A stretch of DNA of 64,000 nt from Bog-532 sp963742875 (lineage in GTDB: Bacteria > Actinomycetota > Actinomycetes > Streptosporangiales > Streptosporangiaceae), in contig CAVUNO010000025.1 of assembly GCA_963742875.1 (NCBI GenBank), positions 372,001 through 436,000 of the forward strand. Direction: 5' to 3'. A model generated the notes under the pieces. That model ran no database searches and was not told where the DNA came from. It was given only the letters and a program-made list of their open reading frames with translations. Position numbers and translations under genes: made by a program. Below, in pieces: positions 1-9,034 of this stretch (the first letter of the stretch is position 1; each line of letters begins with the position of its first letter).

Positions 1-492
1 CGCCCCGCGCAGGCCGTCCGTGCCCGCCTTGATGTGGATGACCGATTCGCCCTCATCGACCACGGCGCCGAGCCGGGCAAAGCCGCGGTAGTGGAAGTCG
101 AGGTTGCGGTTGCCGAGGTTGCAGCCGCCGACGCCCTCGATGACGGCCTCGCCGAGCCGGTGCAGGAGAGCAGGTACGAACAGCACCGAGCTGCGGAACC
201 GCCGGGCGATCTCGGCCGGCAGCACCGGGCTGCTGAGCCGGGACGCGTCCACCACCAGCGTCCGCTCCGACTCGTGGAACTCCACGATGGCCCCGACCGC
301 CTGGGCGAGCTCGACGGCGCGGCGTACATCTTCAATGGGCGGTACGTTCCGCAGGACCGTGCGGCCCTTGGAGGCGAGAAGCGACGCCGCGATCATCTTG
401 AGCGCGGCATTCTTCGCGCCCTGGACAAAAACGGTGCCGTGCAGCGGCGTGCCGCCCCGTACGCGGTAACGGGTCTCAGTGCCCATCGTCAT
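1..492 (-). CDS. MurA-type UDP-N-acetylglucosamine 1-carboxyvinyltransferase (partial, N-terminal 164 residues)
   Basis: The visible part matches the first third of the EPSP-synthase fold enzymes that transfer enolpyruvate from PEP to UDP-GlcNAc, the first committed step of peptidoglycan synthesis in the cytoplasm. A KNAALK motif near residue 27 corresponds to the Lys-Asn pair of MurA, and GGCNLGNRN near residue 123 places a Cys where MurA has its catalytic Cys115. The window edge removes the rest (family length about 420). I start at ATG 492 because AGGAG at 503-507 lies 10 nt upstream; a second in-frame ATG at 486 would be 16 nt away. Actinomycetes often carry two MurA-like paralogues, so whether this is the housekeeping copy is unknown. 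It lies downstream of purB on the same strand with a gap of about 190 nt. Confidence 0.82.
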   Translation of the reverse strand, partial: MTMGTETRYRVRGGTPLHGTVFVQGAKNAALKMIAASLLASKGRTVLRNVPPIEDVRRAVELAQAVGAIVEFHESERTLVVDASRLSSPVLPAEIARRFRSSVLFVPALLHRLGEAVIEGVGGCNLGNRNLDFHYRGFARLGAVVDEGESVIHIKAGTDGLRGA

Positions 493-679
493 ATAGATGC
501 AACTCCTGTCGGGGGGTAGCGAACGGTGCCGGTGTGTGGCCGGACGCAGGCCAGGCGGCCCGGAGCGCCCTCCGGGCGGGAGCGGGGACGACGGGAACCG
601 CGGCGGTCTCCCCGCGCAAGTGCGTTGCCCAGTATTCCATCCGCCTCGCCCAAGAGCGCTGGCTTGACACGATTTGCCG

Positions 680-1983
680 TCACGTCAGCTCCTCCAGTCT
701 GGCGAACACCGGTCCCAGGCGCGCCACGTAACGTTCGGGCCGGCCCGCCTCGTCCAGCCGCGCCTCGTCGATCGACTGCCCGCGGGCGGCCGCCTCCTTG
801 CGCAGCGCGTCGCGGAACGGGACACCCTCGTTCCAGGTCTCCATCGCGGCCGCCTGGACCAGGGCGTAGGCATCTTCGCGGGCCATGCCGGAGGCGACCA
901 GATCGAGCAGCGCCGCCGACGAGTAGATAAGGCCGCCGGTGGCGTCCAGATTGGCCCGCATCCGATCGGCGTTCACGACCAGGCCGTTGACGAGCCCGGT
1001 CGTAAGGTGCAGCAGGTAGTCCACCGTGATAGCCGCGTCGGGCAGCGCGATCCGTTCCACGCTCGAGTGTGAGATGTCGCGCTCGTGCCACAGCGGCACG
1101 CCTTCCATCATAGGCGTGATGTAGCCGCGCACCACGCGCGCCAGCCCGCAGATCCGCTCGGAGCGGATCGGGTTCTTCTTGTGCGGCATTGCCGAAGAGC
1201 CCTTCTGGCCCCGGCCGAACGGCTCGGACAATTCGCGCACCTCGGTGCGCTGTCCGTGCCGTACCTCCAGCGCCACCGCCTCGCACACCGTGGCGGCCAG
1301 GGCCAGCGCACTGACCCACTCCGCGATCCCGTCCCGCATCACGACCTGGGTGGCCACATCCGCCGGCCGCAGACCGAGCGCCGGCATGACCGCTGCCTCG
1401 ATCTCCGGCGCGATATTCGAGTAGTTGCCGACCGGGCCGGACAGCTTGCCGACGGCCACGGCGTCCCGGGCCCGCCGGATGCGGTCCCGGGCGCGGGCCG
1501 CCGCGAAGGCGAAGTCCGCCACGCGGTGGCCCCACACGTCCGGCTCGGCGTGAATCCCGTGGGTCCGGCCCGGCCGCAGGGTGGCGCGGTGCGCCAGCGC
1601 GTGATCACGCAACGCCGCCACCAGGGCGTCGCACTTGGCGAGCAGGATGTCGGTCGCCTCGGTGAGCTGCACGGCCAGCGCCGTGTCCACCAGGTCCGAC
1701 GACGTCATCCCGAAGTGGACGTAGGCGGCGGCGCTGCGCGGGGAGGTGTTGTCCGCCCACGCGGTCAGGAACGCGATCACGTCGTGGTCGGTGACCGCCT
1801 CCACCTCGGCGACCGCCTCGGGCGTCGGCGGCGGAGCCGCGCGTACCGGTGCGACGCTGTCGGCCGGAACGGTCCCGGCGTGAGCGTTAGCCTCCAGGAC
1901 CAGGGTTTCGACCCGGCACCAGAGCTCGTACTTGTGGGCCTCGCTCCAGACCCGGCCCATCTCGGGAAGCGTGTACCGGCTGA

Positions 1984-1987
<4 letters not shown>
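680..1987 (-). CDS. purB: Adenylosuccinate lyase
   Basis: Cleaves SAICAR to AICAR and adenylosuccinate to AMP, each time releasing fumarate, in purine synthesis. The 435-residue protein has the fumarase/aspartase superfamily layout: HFGMTSSDLVDTA near residues 91-103, THGIHAEP near 142-149 with the conserved catalytic-region His, and the family signature GSSAMPHKKNP at about 263-273. The start ATG at 1987 overlaps the purD stop as ATGA (1984-1987), a typical translational coupling, so purD and purB are very probably co-transcribed. The reading frame remains open upstream inside purD, but that extension is discarded because the family begins with this ISRYTLPEM stretch. Length is normal for the family (about 430-475). 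Confidence 0.96.
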
Positions 1988-3306
<1,319 letters not shown>

Positions 3307-3348
3307 GCCGGCGAGCCTACCGGCTAGTTCCTGGCTGCTGATCCCGCA

Positions 3349-4632
3349 TCAGATCAGGTCGCGGATCTGGAGGGTCTGGTCACGCCGGGGGCCAACGCCG
3401 ACCGCGCAGACCGGGGCGCCGATCATGTCCTCGATAGCCTGCACGTAACGTTGTGCGTTCGATGGCAGGTCAGCGAAGGATTTCAGCTGCGAGACATCCT
3501 CCCACCAGCCGTCGAGGTACTCATACACCGGGCGCGCGTGATGGAACTCGGTCTGTGTCGTGGGCAGCTCGTCGCAGCGTTTCCCGTCCACCTCATACGC
3601 CACGCATACGGGCACCTTGTCCAGGCTGGACAGCACGTCCAGCTTGGTGAGGAAGTAATCGGTGATGCCGTTCACCCGGGTCGAGTACCGGGCGACAACG
3701 GCGTCGAACCAGCCAGTGCGGCGGGGGCGCCCCGTCGTGACGCCGTATTCACCGCCGGTCTTCCGCAGCCATTCGCCCTGTTCGTTAGTCAGTTCGGTGG
3801 GGAAGGGGCCCGCGCCGACCCGCGTGGTGTACGCCTTGGCGATCCCGATGACCTTCGTGATCCGGGTGGGGCCGACGCCCGATCCCGCGCACGCCCCGCC
3901 GGCGGTCGGCGAGGACGAGGTGACAAACGGGTAGGTGCCGTGATCGACGTCCAGCATCGTCGCCTGGGCGCCTTCGAGCAGCACGACGCGGCCCTCGTCC
4001 AGGGCCCGGCCGAGGACCAGGCTGGTGTCGGCGACATAGGGCCGTAGCCGTTCGCCGTAGCCGATGTATTCGTCGGCGATCCCGGCCGGCTCGATGGCGC
4101 GGCGGTTGTAGACCTTGGTCAGCATCTGGTTCTTCTCGCGCAGCACCAGTTTCAGCTTCTGGCGGAAGATCCCGGGATCGAAGAGGTCCTGGACGCGTAT
4201 CCCGACGCGGGCGATCTTGTCGCCGTAGGTGGGGCCGATCCCGCGCCCGGTGGTGCCGATCCGCGCGCTGCCCAGGTACCGTTCGGTCACCTTGTCGAGG
4301 GCGCGGTGGTACGGCATGATCAGATGCGCGTTCGCCGAGATCAGCAGCTTCGCGCAGGACACCCCGCGCGCCTCGAGGGCGTCGATCTCCTCCAGCAGCA
4401 CGCGGGGATCGACCACGACGCCGTTGCCGATGACCGGCACCACGTCCGGCGAGAGCACCCCGGAGGGCAGCATGTGAAGGGCGTAGCTCTGCTCACCGAT
4501 GACCACCGTGTGGCCTGCGTTGTTCCCGCCCTGGTATCTGACGACGTAATGGACCCGGTTGCCGAGTAGGTCGGTCGCCTTGCCCTTTCCTTCGTCGCCC
4601 CACTGGGCGCCGACGAGCACAATGGCCGGCAC
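3349..4632 (-). CDS. purA: Adenylosuccinate synthetase
   Basis: Converts IMP, aspartate and GTP to adenylosuccinate, the first committed step to AMP. The P-loop-like GDEGKGK motif sits at residues 12-18, and the IMP-binding TTGRGIGP and C-terminal TGRPRRTGWFD motifs are present. I take GTG 4632 as the start (427 residues, the usual length) because AGGAGG at 4643-4648 lies 10 nt upstream; a longer in-frame ATG at 4659 would sit upstream of this ribosome site. The leader contains three complementary segments that could hide or expose this site (see the leader entry). purD follows after 42 nt. Confidence 0.96.
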   Translation of the reverse strand: MPAIVLVGAQWGDEGKGKATDLLGNRVHYVVRYQGGNNAGHTVVIGEQSYALHMLPSGVLSPDVVPVIGNGVVVDPRVLLEEIDALEARGVSCAKLLISANAHLIMPYHRALDKVTERYLGSARIGTTGRGIGPTYGDKIARVGIRVQDLFDPGIFRQKLKLVLREKNQMLTKVYNRRAIEPAGIADEYIGYGERLRPYVADTSLVLGRALDEGRVVLLEGAQATMLDVDHGTYPFVTSSSPTAGGACAGSGVGPTRITKVIGIAKAYTTRVGAGPFPTELTNEQGEWLRKTGGEYGVTTGRPRRTGWFDAVVARYSTRVNGITDYFLTKLDVLSSLDKVPVCVAYEVDGKRCDELPTTQTEFHHARPVYEYLDGWWEDVSQLKSFADLPSNAQRYVQAIEDMIGAPVCAVGVGPRRDQTLQIRDLI

Positions 4633-4716
4633 GGGGCTTGTCCCTCCTGGATAAGGCATCGCGAAGCCCCTGGCAGCTCTCCGTCGTCAGGACACGACAC
4701 CACGGCCGCAGGGGCT
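4633..4716 (-). promoter_or_regulatory. purA leader with mutually exclusive hairpins around the ribosome site
   Basis: Read on the minus strand, segment 1 (4716-4709, AGCCCCTG) pairs perfectly with segment 2 (4672-4665, CAGGGGCT). The same part of segment 2 (GGGGCTT, 4670-4664) also pairs perfectly with segment 3 (AAGCCCC, 4639-4633), which directly abuts the GTG start. In the second fold AGGAGG (4648-4643) lies in the loop and the start codon at the stem base. This is the sequester/anti-sequester layout of regulatory leaders. A smaller stem, GTCGT/ACGAC, lies between segments 1 and 2. No known riboswitch consensus was recognised, so a ligand or protein trigger is unknown. The pairing is seen; regulation is inferred. 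Confidence 0.4.
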
Positions 4717-4737
4717 CTTACAAATTGAGATTACCTT

Positions 4738-4952
4738 GTGCTGGCCCGGGGGGACGACCCCCCGGATCCCCCCGCTGCGCTTCGCGCCCCGCCGGGGTGC
4801 TCGCCGTAGCACCGCCGCTCACCGGGCCGGAGGCCCGGTTCGCTGTGCTGGCCCGGGGGGACGACCCCCCGGATCCCCCCGCTGCGCTTCGCGCCCCGCC
4901 GGGGTGCTCGCCCGTAGCACCGCCGCTCACCGGGCCGGAGGCCCGGTTCGCT
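4738..4952. repeat. Two-copy tandem direct repeat of about 107 bp
   Basis: Copy 1 (4738-4844) and copy 2 (4845-4952) are head-to-tail and appear identical except for one extra C in copy 2 (GCTCGCC versus GCTCGCCC near 4912). Each unit begins GTGCTGGCCCGGGGGG, contains several GC-rich inverted repeats (such as CGGGCCGGAGGCCCG) and ends GGTTCGCT. It lies in the 400-bp gap between the DUF3151 gene and purA, upstream of the purA leader. There is no credible coding content. This looks like a mobile or dispersed intergenic repeat unit of the kind seen in GC-rich actinomycetes, but I do not recognise a named family. Confidence 0.85.
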
Positions 4953-5030
4953 GGGCGGTCGTAGCTTCGCTCCGCCACGGTCCATAACCCGCATGCGGTA
5001 CCGGCCGTAAAATAAACGGCCGCCGCGGAC

Positions 5031-5462
5031 CTAGCCTTCCAACTCCCTGGCCGCCTCCGGGCTGCTGTCGGCCAGGAACTTACGGCAGCGGGCCGCCTCG
5101 GCATCCTCGCCGATGGCCGCGGCCGACGCCGCGAGCATGTGCAGCGAGCGGAGAAAGCCCTGGTTGGGTTCGTGGTCCCAGGGCACCGGGCCGTTGCCGC
5201 GCCAGCCGGCCCGGCGCAGCTGGTCGAGCCCGCGGTGGTATCCGGTCCGGGCGTACGCGTACGCGGCGACCACCTCGCCGTTGCCGAACGCCCGCTCGGC
5301 GAGGGCGGCCCAGGCCGCCGACGACGCCGGGAAGCGCGCGGCCACGGCAGCCAGGTCCTTCCCGGACCGGAGCGCCTCATCGGCGTCCGGATCGGCGGGC
5401 AGATAGGTCGGCGCGGGCCCGGCAGTGAGGCCGGGCCCGGCGAGCAGGTCCTTGGGTTCCAT
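5031..5462 (-). CDS. DUF3151 family protein
   Basis: A 143-residue cytoplasmic protein of unknown function found throughout Actinobacteria, typically directly downstream of fba as here (29-nt gap). The diagnostic block is the central part with WAALAERAF, AYAYARTGYHRGLDQLRR and PWDHEPNQGFLR. There is no signal peptide or membrane segment. It is alpha-helical and TPR-like in character, with alternating Ala/Leu residues. Conserved synteny with fructose-bisphosphate aldolase suggests co-transcription, but I know of no demonstrated function. The start is ATG 5462; the ribosome site is weak. Confidence 0.85.
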   Translation of the reverse strand: MEPKDLLAGPGLTAGPAPTYLPADPDADEALRSGKDLAAVAARFPASSAAWAALAERAFGNGEVVAAYAYARTGYHRGLDQLRRAGWRGNGPVPWDHEPNQGFLRSLHMLAASAAAIGEDAEAARCRKFLADSSPEAARELEG

Positions 5463-5491
5463 CCGTTATCTGTTGTCCCGTCAGTGTCGTC

Positions 5492-6511
5492 TCAGCCGAG
5501 CCGGTGGCCCACGGACAGCAGGTCCTCGCAGGCATGCACGACGCGGTCGGTCATCCCCTGCTCGCCGGCCTTCCCCCAGGCCCGGGGGTCATAGTCCTTC
5601 TTCCGGCCCACGTTGCCGTCCACCTTCAGCACGCCCTCGTAGTTGGTGAACATGAACCCGGCGACCGGCCGGGTGAACGCATACTGCGTGTCGGTGTCGA
5701 CGTTCATCTTGACCACACCGTAGGAGATGGCCTCCCGGATCTCCTCCAGCGCCGATCCCGAGCCACCGTGGAAGACCAGGTTGAAGGGCTTCTCCTTGCC
5801 GTACTTGGCGCCGACCGCTTCCTGGATCTCCTTGAGCACCGGCGGGCGCAGCTTGACGTGGCCGGGCTTGTAGACGCCGTGGACGTTACCGAACGTTGCG
5901 GCCAGGATGTACCGGCCGCGCTCACCGAGGCCGAGCTTCTCGGCGACCGCGAGCGCGTCGTCCGGGGTGGTGTACAGCTTCTCGTTTATCTCGCCGACCA
6001 CTCCGTCTTCCTCGCCGCCGACGACGCCTATCTCCATCTCCATGATGATGTGTGCCCTGGCGCATTCATCGAGCAGCTCCGAGGCGATCTCGAGGTTCTC
6101 GTCCAGTGGCACGGCGGAACCGTCCCACATGTGCGACTGGAACAGCGGGTCCTGGCCCCGCGCGACCCGCTCCTGGGAGATCTTAACCAGCGGCCGCATG
6201 TAGGCGTCCAGCTTGCCCTTGGGGCAGTGGTCGGTGTGCAGCGCGATGTTGACCGGGATCTTGGCGGCGACCACGCGGGCAAACTCCGCGAGCGCGCTCG
6301 ACCCGGTCACCATGTCTTTGACCGAGCCCGACAGGTACTCGGCGCCTCCCGTGGAGATCTGGACGATGCCGTCGCTCTCGGCGGTGGCGAAGCCGCGCAG
6401 TGCGGCATTGAGCGTCTGGGTGGACGTCACATTGATCGCCGGATACGCGAAGCCCTGCTGCTTGGCCCGGTCGAGCATCTGGGCGTAGATCTCCGGAGTC
6501 GCGATAGGCAT
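5492..6511 (-). CDS. fba: Class II fructose-bisphosphate aldolase
   Basis: Zinc-dependent aldolase that cleaves fructose-1,6-bisphosphate to DHAP and GAP in glycolysis and runs in reverse in gluconeogenesis. The 339-residue protein has HTDHCPK at residues 92-98 (zinc ligand His and catalytic Asp), the GNVHGVYKPGHVK segment carrying a further zinc His, and FHGGSGS for phosphate binding. I start at ATG 6511 (MPIATPEIYAQ), preceded by GAGAGG; the open frame continues upstream but without family similarity. It is followed by the DUF3151 gene. It is divergent from the DedA gene, with a 121-bp promoter region between them. Confidence 0.95.
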   Translation of the reverse strand: MPIATPEIYAQMLDRAKQQGFAYPAINVTSTQTLNAALRGFATAESDGIVQISTGGAEYLSGSVKDMVTGSSALAEFARVVAAKIPVNIALHTDHCPKGKLDAYMRPLVKISQERVARGQDPLFQSHMWDGSAVPLDENLEIASELLDECARAHIIMEMEIGVVGGEEDGVVGEINEKLYTTPDDALAVAEKLGLGERGRYILAATFGNVHGVYKPGHVKLRPPVLKEIQEAVGAKYGKEKPFNLVFHGGSGSALEEIREAISYGVVKMNVDTDTQYAFTRPVAGFMFTNYEGVLKVDGNVGRKKDYDPRAWGKAGEQGMTDRVVHACEDLLSVGHRLG

Positions 6512-6632
6512 GGGCTGTACCTCTCTTATTGCTTTTGAGGCTCCTAGTATTGCGAAAGCGGGCCGCCCTGGATACCAAGGGCTGGCTGGTACGGGCTCCG
6601 GGACGGCGTAAATGCGGTACAACTGGAGCCCT

Positions 6633-7385
6633 ATGGAGAGTTTTCTGACCTCGGCGGGCTACGGCGCGCTCATCCTTTTCGGATTTCTTGAGGCCTGCTG
6701 TGTGCCGATCTCGTCGGAGATCACCTTCGGCTTCGCGGGGGTTCTGGCCTACCAGGGGCATCTGAACCTTGCCCTGGTGATCATCATCGGGACGCTGGCC
6801 GAGCTGGCCGGGTCGTGCACATCCTTCGCGGTAGGACGCTGGGGCGGCCGCCCGCTGGTCGACAAGGTTGGCCGGTACGTGCTGATCACCCGCTCAGACG
6901 TGGACCGGGCCGAACGGTTCCTGGAGGGGCGTGGCGCCTGGGCCGTCCCCGTGGGACGGATGATTCCCGTGGTGCGCGCCTTCACTTCGATTGTCGCGGG
7001 CCTGATCGAGATGCCGCTGGCCCGGTTCGCCGTCCTTAGCCTGATCGGCACGGTCGTCTACGTGTCGGCGTTCTCGGCCATCGGCTACGCGGTCGGCAGT
7101 GCCTGGCACACCGTCGCCCACGACGTCTCGATCCTCGGCTACGTCATCGTCGTCCTCGTGGTCGCTGCCATCGCCGGCTTCATCATCATCCGGCTGCGCG
7201 CGTTCCGCCGGGAGGCAGCCGCGTCCACGGCGGTCAGGGCAGCCGGCGCCGTGCCGCCAGACCGCGGTGCCGGCCCGCGTCACGGGACCGGCCCGCGTCA
7301 CGGGACCGGCCCGGGCCGCGGGCCCGGTAAGCCGGGCGGCATCTCCCGCGATGCGAACGGCCGGACGGGCGCTGACCGTGGCTGA
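6633..7385 (+). CDS. DedA / VTT-domain membrane protein
   Basis: Polytopic inner-membrane protein of the DedA family, whose members are implicated in lipid flipping and membrane homeostasis. The family block is clear: LEACCVPISSEI near the N-terminus, FAVGRWGG, then FLEGRGAWAVPVGRMIPVVR with the conserved Arg residues, and IAGLIEMPLARF-type sequence. Four to five hydrophobic segments precede a roughly 60-residue charged, Gly/Arg/His-rich tail. The tail contains an 18-bp tandem duplication (7271-7306) encoding repeated PRHGTG. I prefer ATG 6633, since GGAG lies just 4 nt upstream; an earlier ATG at 6612 is possible. The gene is divergent from fba. Confidence 0.85.
   Translation: MESFLTSAGYGALILFGFLEACCVPISSEITFGFAGVLAYQGHLNLALVIIIGTLAELAGSCTSFAVGRWGGRPLVDKVGRYVLITRSDVDRAERFLEGRGAWAVPVGRMIPVVRAFTSIVAGLIEMPLARFAVLSLIGTVVYVSAFSAIGYAVGSAWHTVAHDVSILGYVIVVLVVAAIAGFIIIRLRAFRREAAASTAVRAAGAVPPDRGAGPRHGTGPRHGTGPGRGPGKPGGISRDANGRTGADRG
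7271..7306. repeat. 18-bp tandem duplication inside the dedA tail
   Basis: Two perfect copies of an 18-mer beginning CGGCCCGCGTC (7271-7288, 7289-7306) lie within the 3' end of the DedA gene and keep the frame, giving a repeated PRHGTG in the basic cytoplasmic tail. Confidence 0.85.
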
Positions 7386-7434
7386 ATACGGGATAAAGCC
7401 ACCCATTCTTCGGCTCCGGGGATAATCTCCCCCC

Positions 7435-7554
7435 GTGGGCCGCCATAAGTCAGATCCCCATGGAACCGGCCGCTACGTGGCGGTCGGCAGTGGCATCGTT
7501 GTGCTCATCGTCCTGCTGGTCGTGGGAGGGCTCGCCCTGTACGGGTCGCTCTGA
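7435..7554 (+). CDS. Small single-span membrane protein (39 residues)
   Basis: A short open frame from GTG 7435 to TGA 7552-7554. The first 14 residues are polar and basic (GRHKSDPHGTGR), followed by about 20 strongly hydrophobic residues (VAVGSGIVVLIVLLVVGG) and a short LALYGSL tail, the pattern of a type II single-span membrane peptide. Codon third positions are mostly G/C. No good ribosome site is seen; GGATAATCT at 7420-7428 could be a -10 box giving a nearly leaderless transcript. It lies between dedA and the convergent pyrE. Function is unknown, but the sequence pattern is unlikely to arise by chance. Confidence 0.6.
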   Translation: MGRHKSDPHGTGRYVAVGSGIVVLIVLLVVGGLALYGSL

Positions 7555-7599
7555 GGCCCGTGGCCGCCCCGGCCGTGCCCCGGCTCACCGGCGCCGGGT

Positions 7600-8133
7600 T
7601 CACACCCCCAGGTCCGCCTGCAGGTAAGCGGCGCGGTAGGGCAGTCCGAGGTCAGCGATATGCTCCCGGGCGCCCCGGTCGACGAGCATCGCCACGCCCG
7701 CTATCTCCGCTCCGGCCTGTTGCAGCACCTCGACGGCCATCAGCACCGAACGGCCTGTCGTCGAGGTGTCCTCCACGGCGAGCACCCGCCGGCCCCTGAC
7801 GCCGGGGCCCTCGATCCGCTGCTGCAGCCCATGAACCTTCTCGCCCTTTCGGACCACGAAGGCGTCCAGGACGCGGCCGCTGCGCGCGGCCGCGTGCATC
7901 ATCGCGGCCGCGACCGGATCCGCTCCCATGGTCAGACCGCCCACGGCCTCATACGACAGGTCGGCCGTGGCGGCCAGCATCACCCGGCCGGCGATCGGCG
8001 CGAACCGCCCGGCGAGCAGGATGCGCCGCAGGTCCACGTACCAGCTAGCGCGCTGCCCCGACGACAGCACGAAGTCGCCGTGGACCACGGCATCGGTCCT
8101 GATGGCGCGCAGTAGTTCCTCTCGGTCGCCCAC
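7600..8133 (-). CDS. pyrE: Orotate phosphoribosyltransferase
   Basis: Adds ribose-5-phosphate from PRPP to orotate, giving OMP in pyrimidine synthesis. The 177-residue protein contains the PRPP-binding signature VLAVEDTSTTGRS at about 117-129, and the expected TMGADPVA and FVVRKGEKVHG segments (substrate loop Lys/His). I start at GTG 8133 (VGDREELL); the open frame extends upstream into an Ala/Gly/Arg-rich repeat region that is not part of the family. It is convergent with the small membrane peptide gene upstream of 7554. Confidence 0.94.
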   Translation of the reverse strand: MGDREELLRAIRTDAVVHGDFVLSSGQRASWYVDLRRILLAGRFAPIAGRVMLAATADLSYEAVGGLTMGADPVAAAMMHAAARSGRVLDAFVVRKGEKVHGLQQRIEGPGVRGRRVLAVEDTSTTGRSVLMAVEVLQQAGAEIAGVAMLVDRGAREHIADLGLPYRAAYLQADLGV

Positions 8134-8167
8134 AGCCCGGATCTTAGCCGCCCCCGCGGCGCCGCCT

Positions 8168-8227
8168 CTGCGGCCCCGCCCCTGCGGCCCCAGCCCTGCG
8201 GCCCCAGCCCTGGCGGCCCCAGCCCCG
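8168..8227. repeat. Degenerate 14-15-bp GC-rich tandem repeat upstream of pyrE
   Basis: Four imperfect units of the form CTGCGGCCCCAGCC follow one another immediately upstream of pyrE. They create a spurious Ala/Gly/Arg-rich frame on the minus strand. No function is evident; the repeat lies where a pyrE leader would be. Confidence 0.6.
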
Positions 8228-9034
8228 GGGGCGGCCTTTCTCCCGCGCTGCCGGCTGCGGGCCTCGGCCCCCTCCGCGAGGCCCGCGTCGGGCGGGCCGC
8301 CGGCGCCGGGTCCCGTCCCCTCCACGGGACACCGGCGCCAGCGGCGTCAGTGGGCCAGCCCGTTCAGGAGTCGCTCGGCGTCCTCCGGCCGGGCCGGCAG
8401 CCTGATCATGCGTACTTCTGTGCCGAGGGCGGCCCGGATCGTGCGCGGAGATCCGCCCGCTTGCGCTCATGCTCCCGGCTCCCTCCTGCCGCATCCGCCG
8501 CATCCGGGACGGTTGTCCGTCGTATGCCGTCTGACCCCATGGGATGTGCCTTCGCCCGCCGGTTTCCCCTGTCCAGACGGCGAACCTGCTCCGGTATGAC
8601 GTGGCTTGCACAAAGATTCTTGTGACCTAATGAAGTCATCTAACCACGTAGAGTAATAGAGCAGCTCACGGCCGGGCCGTCGCAGAGATGGCTGGATCTG
8701 GCACAGGGAAGCGGGCAAGGGCATGAGCCAGGACGCGGGCCAGGACGCGGACGGGCGCGGTGACACTTCGCCGATTCGTGCCGCTTTGGTGACCTTGACC
8801 CGTCATGAATTACTGTGATCTGTCATGAGTTCCTGTGGCCCATCGAGCCACAGCAGTCACAGACACTGGCCGGGCGCCGGCTGAACATCGTCTGAGCAGC
8901 AGCGAATACACCGAAAGGCAAACGCCGGAAGCTGGCTTCACTACGCTATGACCGGAGCGCGGGACGGCGTGCGGCCCCTCACTGTGACGCCACGATTTCA
9001 GAGAGTTCCCGCGTCAAGGGAAGGACGGTGTCGC
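8228..9034. other. Gene-poor region between pyrE and the NYN gene
   Basis: No convincing gene. Three things are visible. A 16-bp imperfect palindrome, CACAA-N6-TTGTG, lies at 8609-8624 in a locally AT-richer stretch. A 31-codon frame at 8723-8818 (plus) has an AAGGG upstream but no family match. Two 16-bp direct repeats lie at 8802-8837 and are listed separately. On the minus strand near 8348-8410 a short tail reading RLPARPEDAERLLNGLAH could be the relic of a longer protein, but I cannot name it. Confidence 0.5.
8802..8837 (+). promoter_or_regulatory. Two 16-bp direct repeats, 20 bp apart (operator candidate)
   Basis: GTCATGAATTACTGTG at 8802-8817 and GTCATGAGTTCCTGTG at 8822-8837 match at 14 of 16 positions with a 20-bp period, close to two helical turns. 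They lie about 200 bp upstream of the NYN-domain gene. A TTGACC at 8795-8800 could be a -35 element. Direct repeats on one face of the helix suggest cooperative regulator binding; the regulator is unknown. Confidence 0.4.

Noticed and set aside
489..683. A 64-codon minus-strand frame between purB and the MurA-type gene, starting with GTGA overlapping the purB stop
   Set aside because: Arg/Pro-rich, no family similarity and weak codon bias; the overlap can arise by chance in GC-rich DNA.
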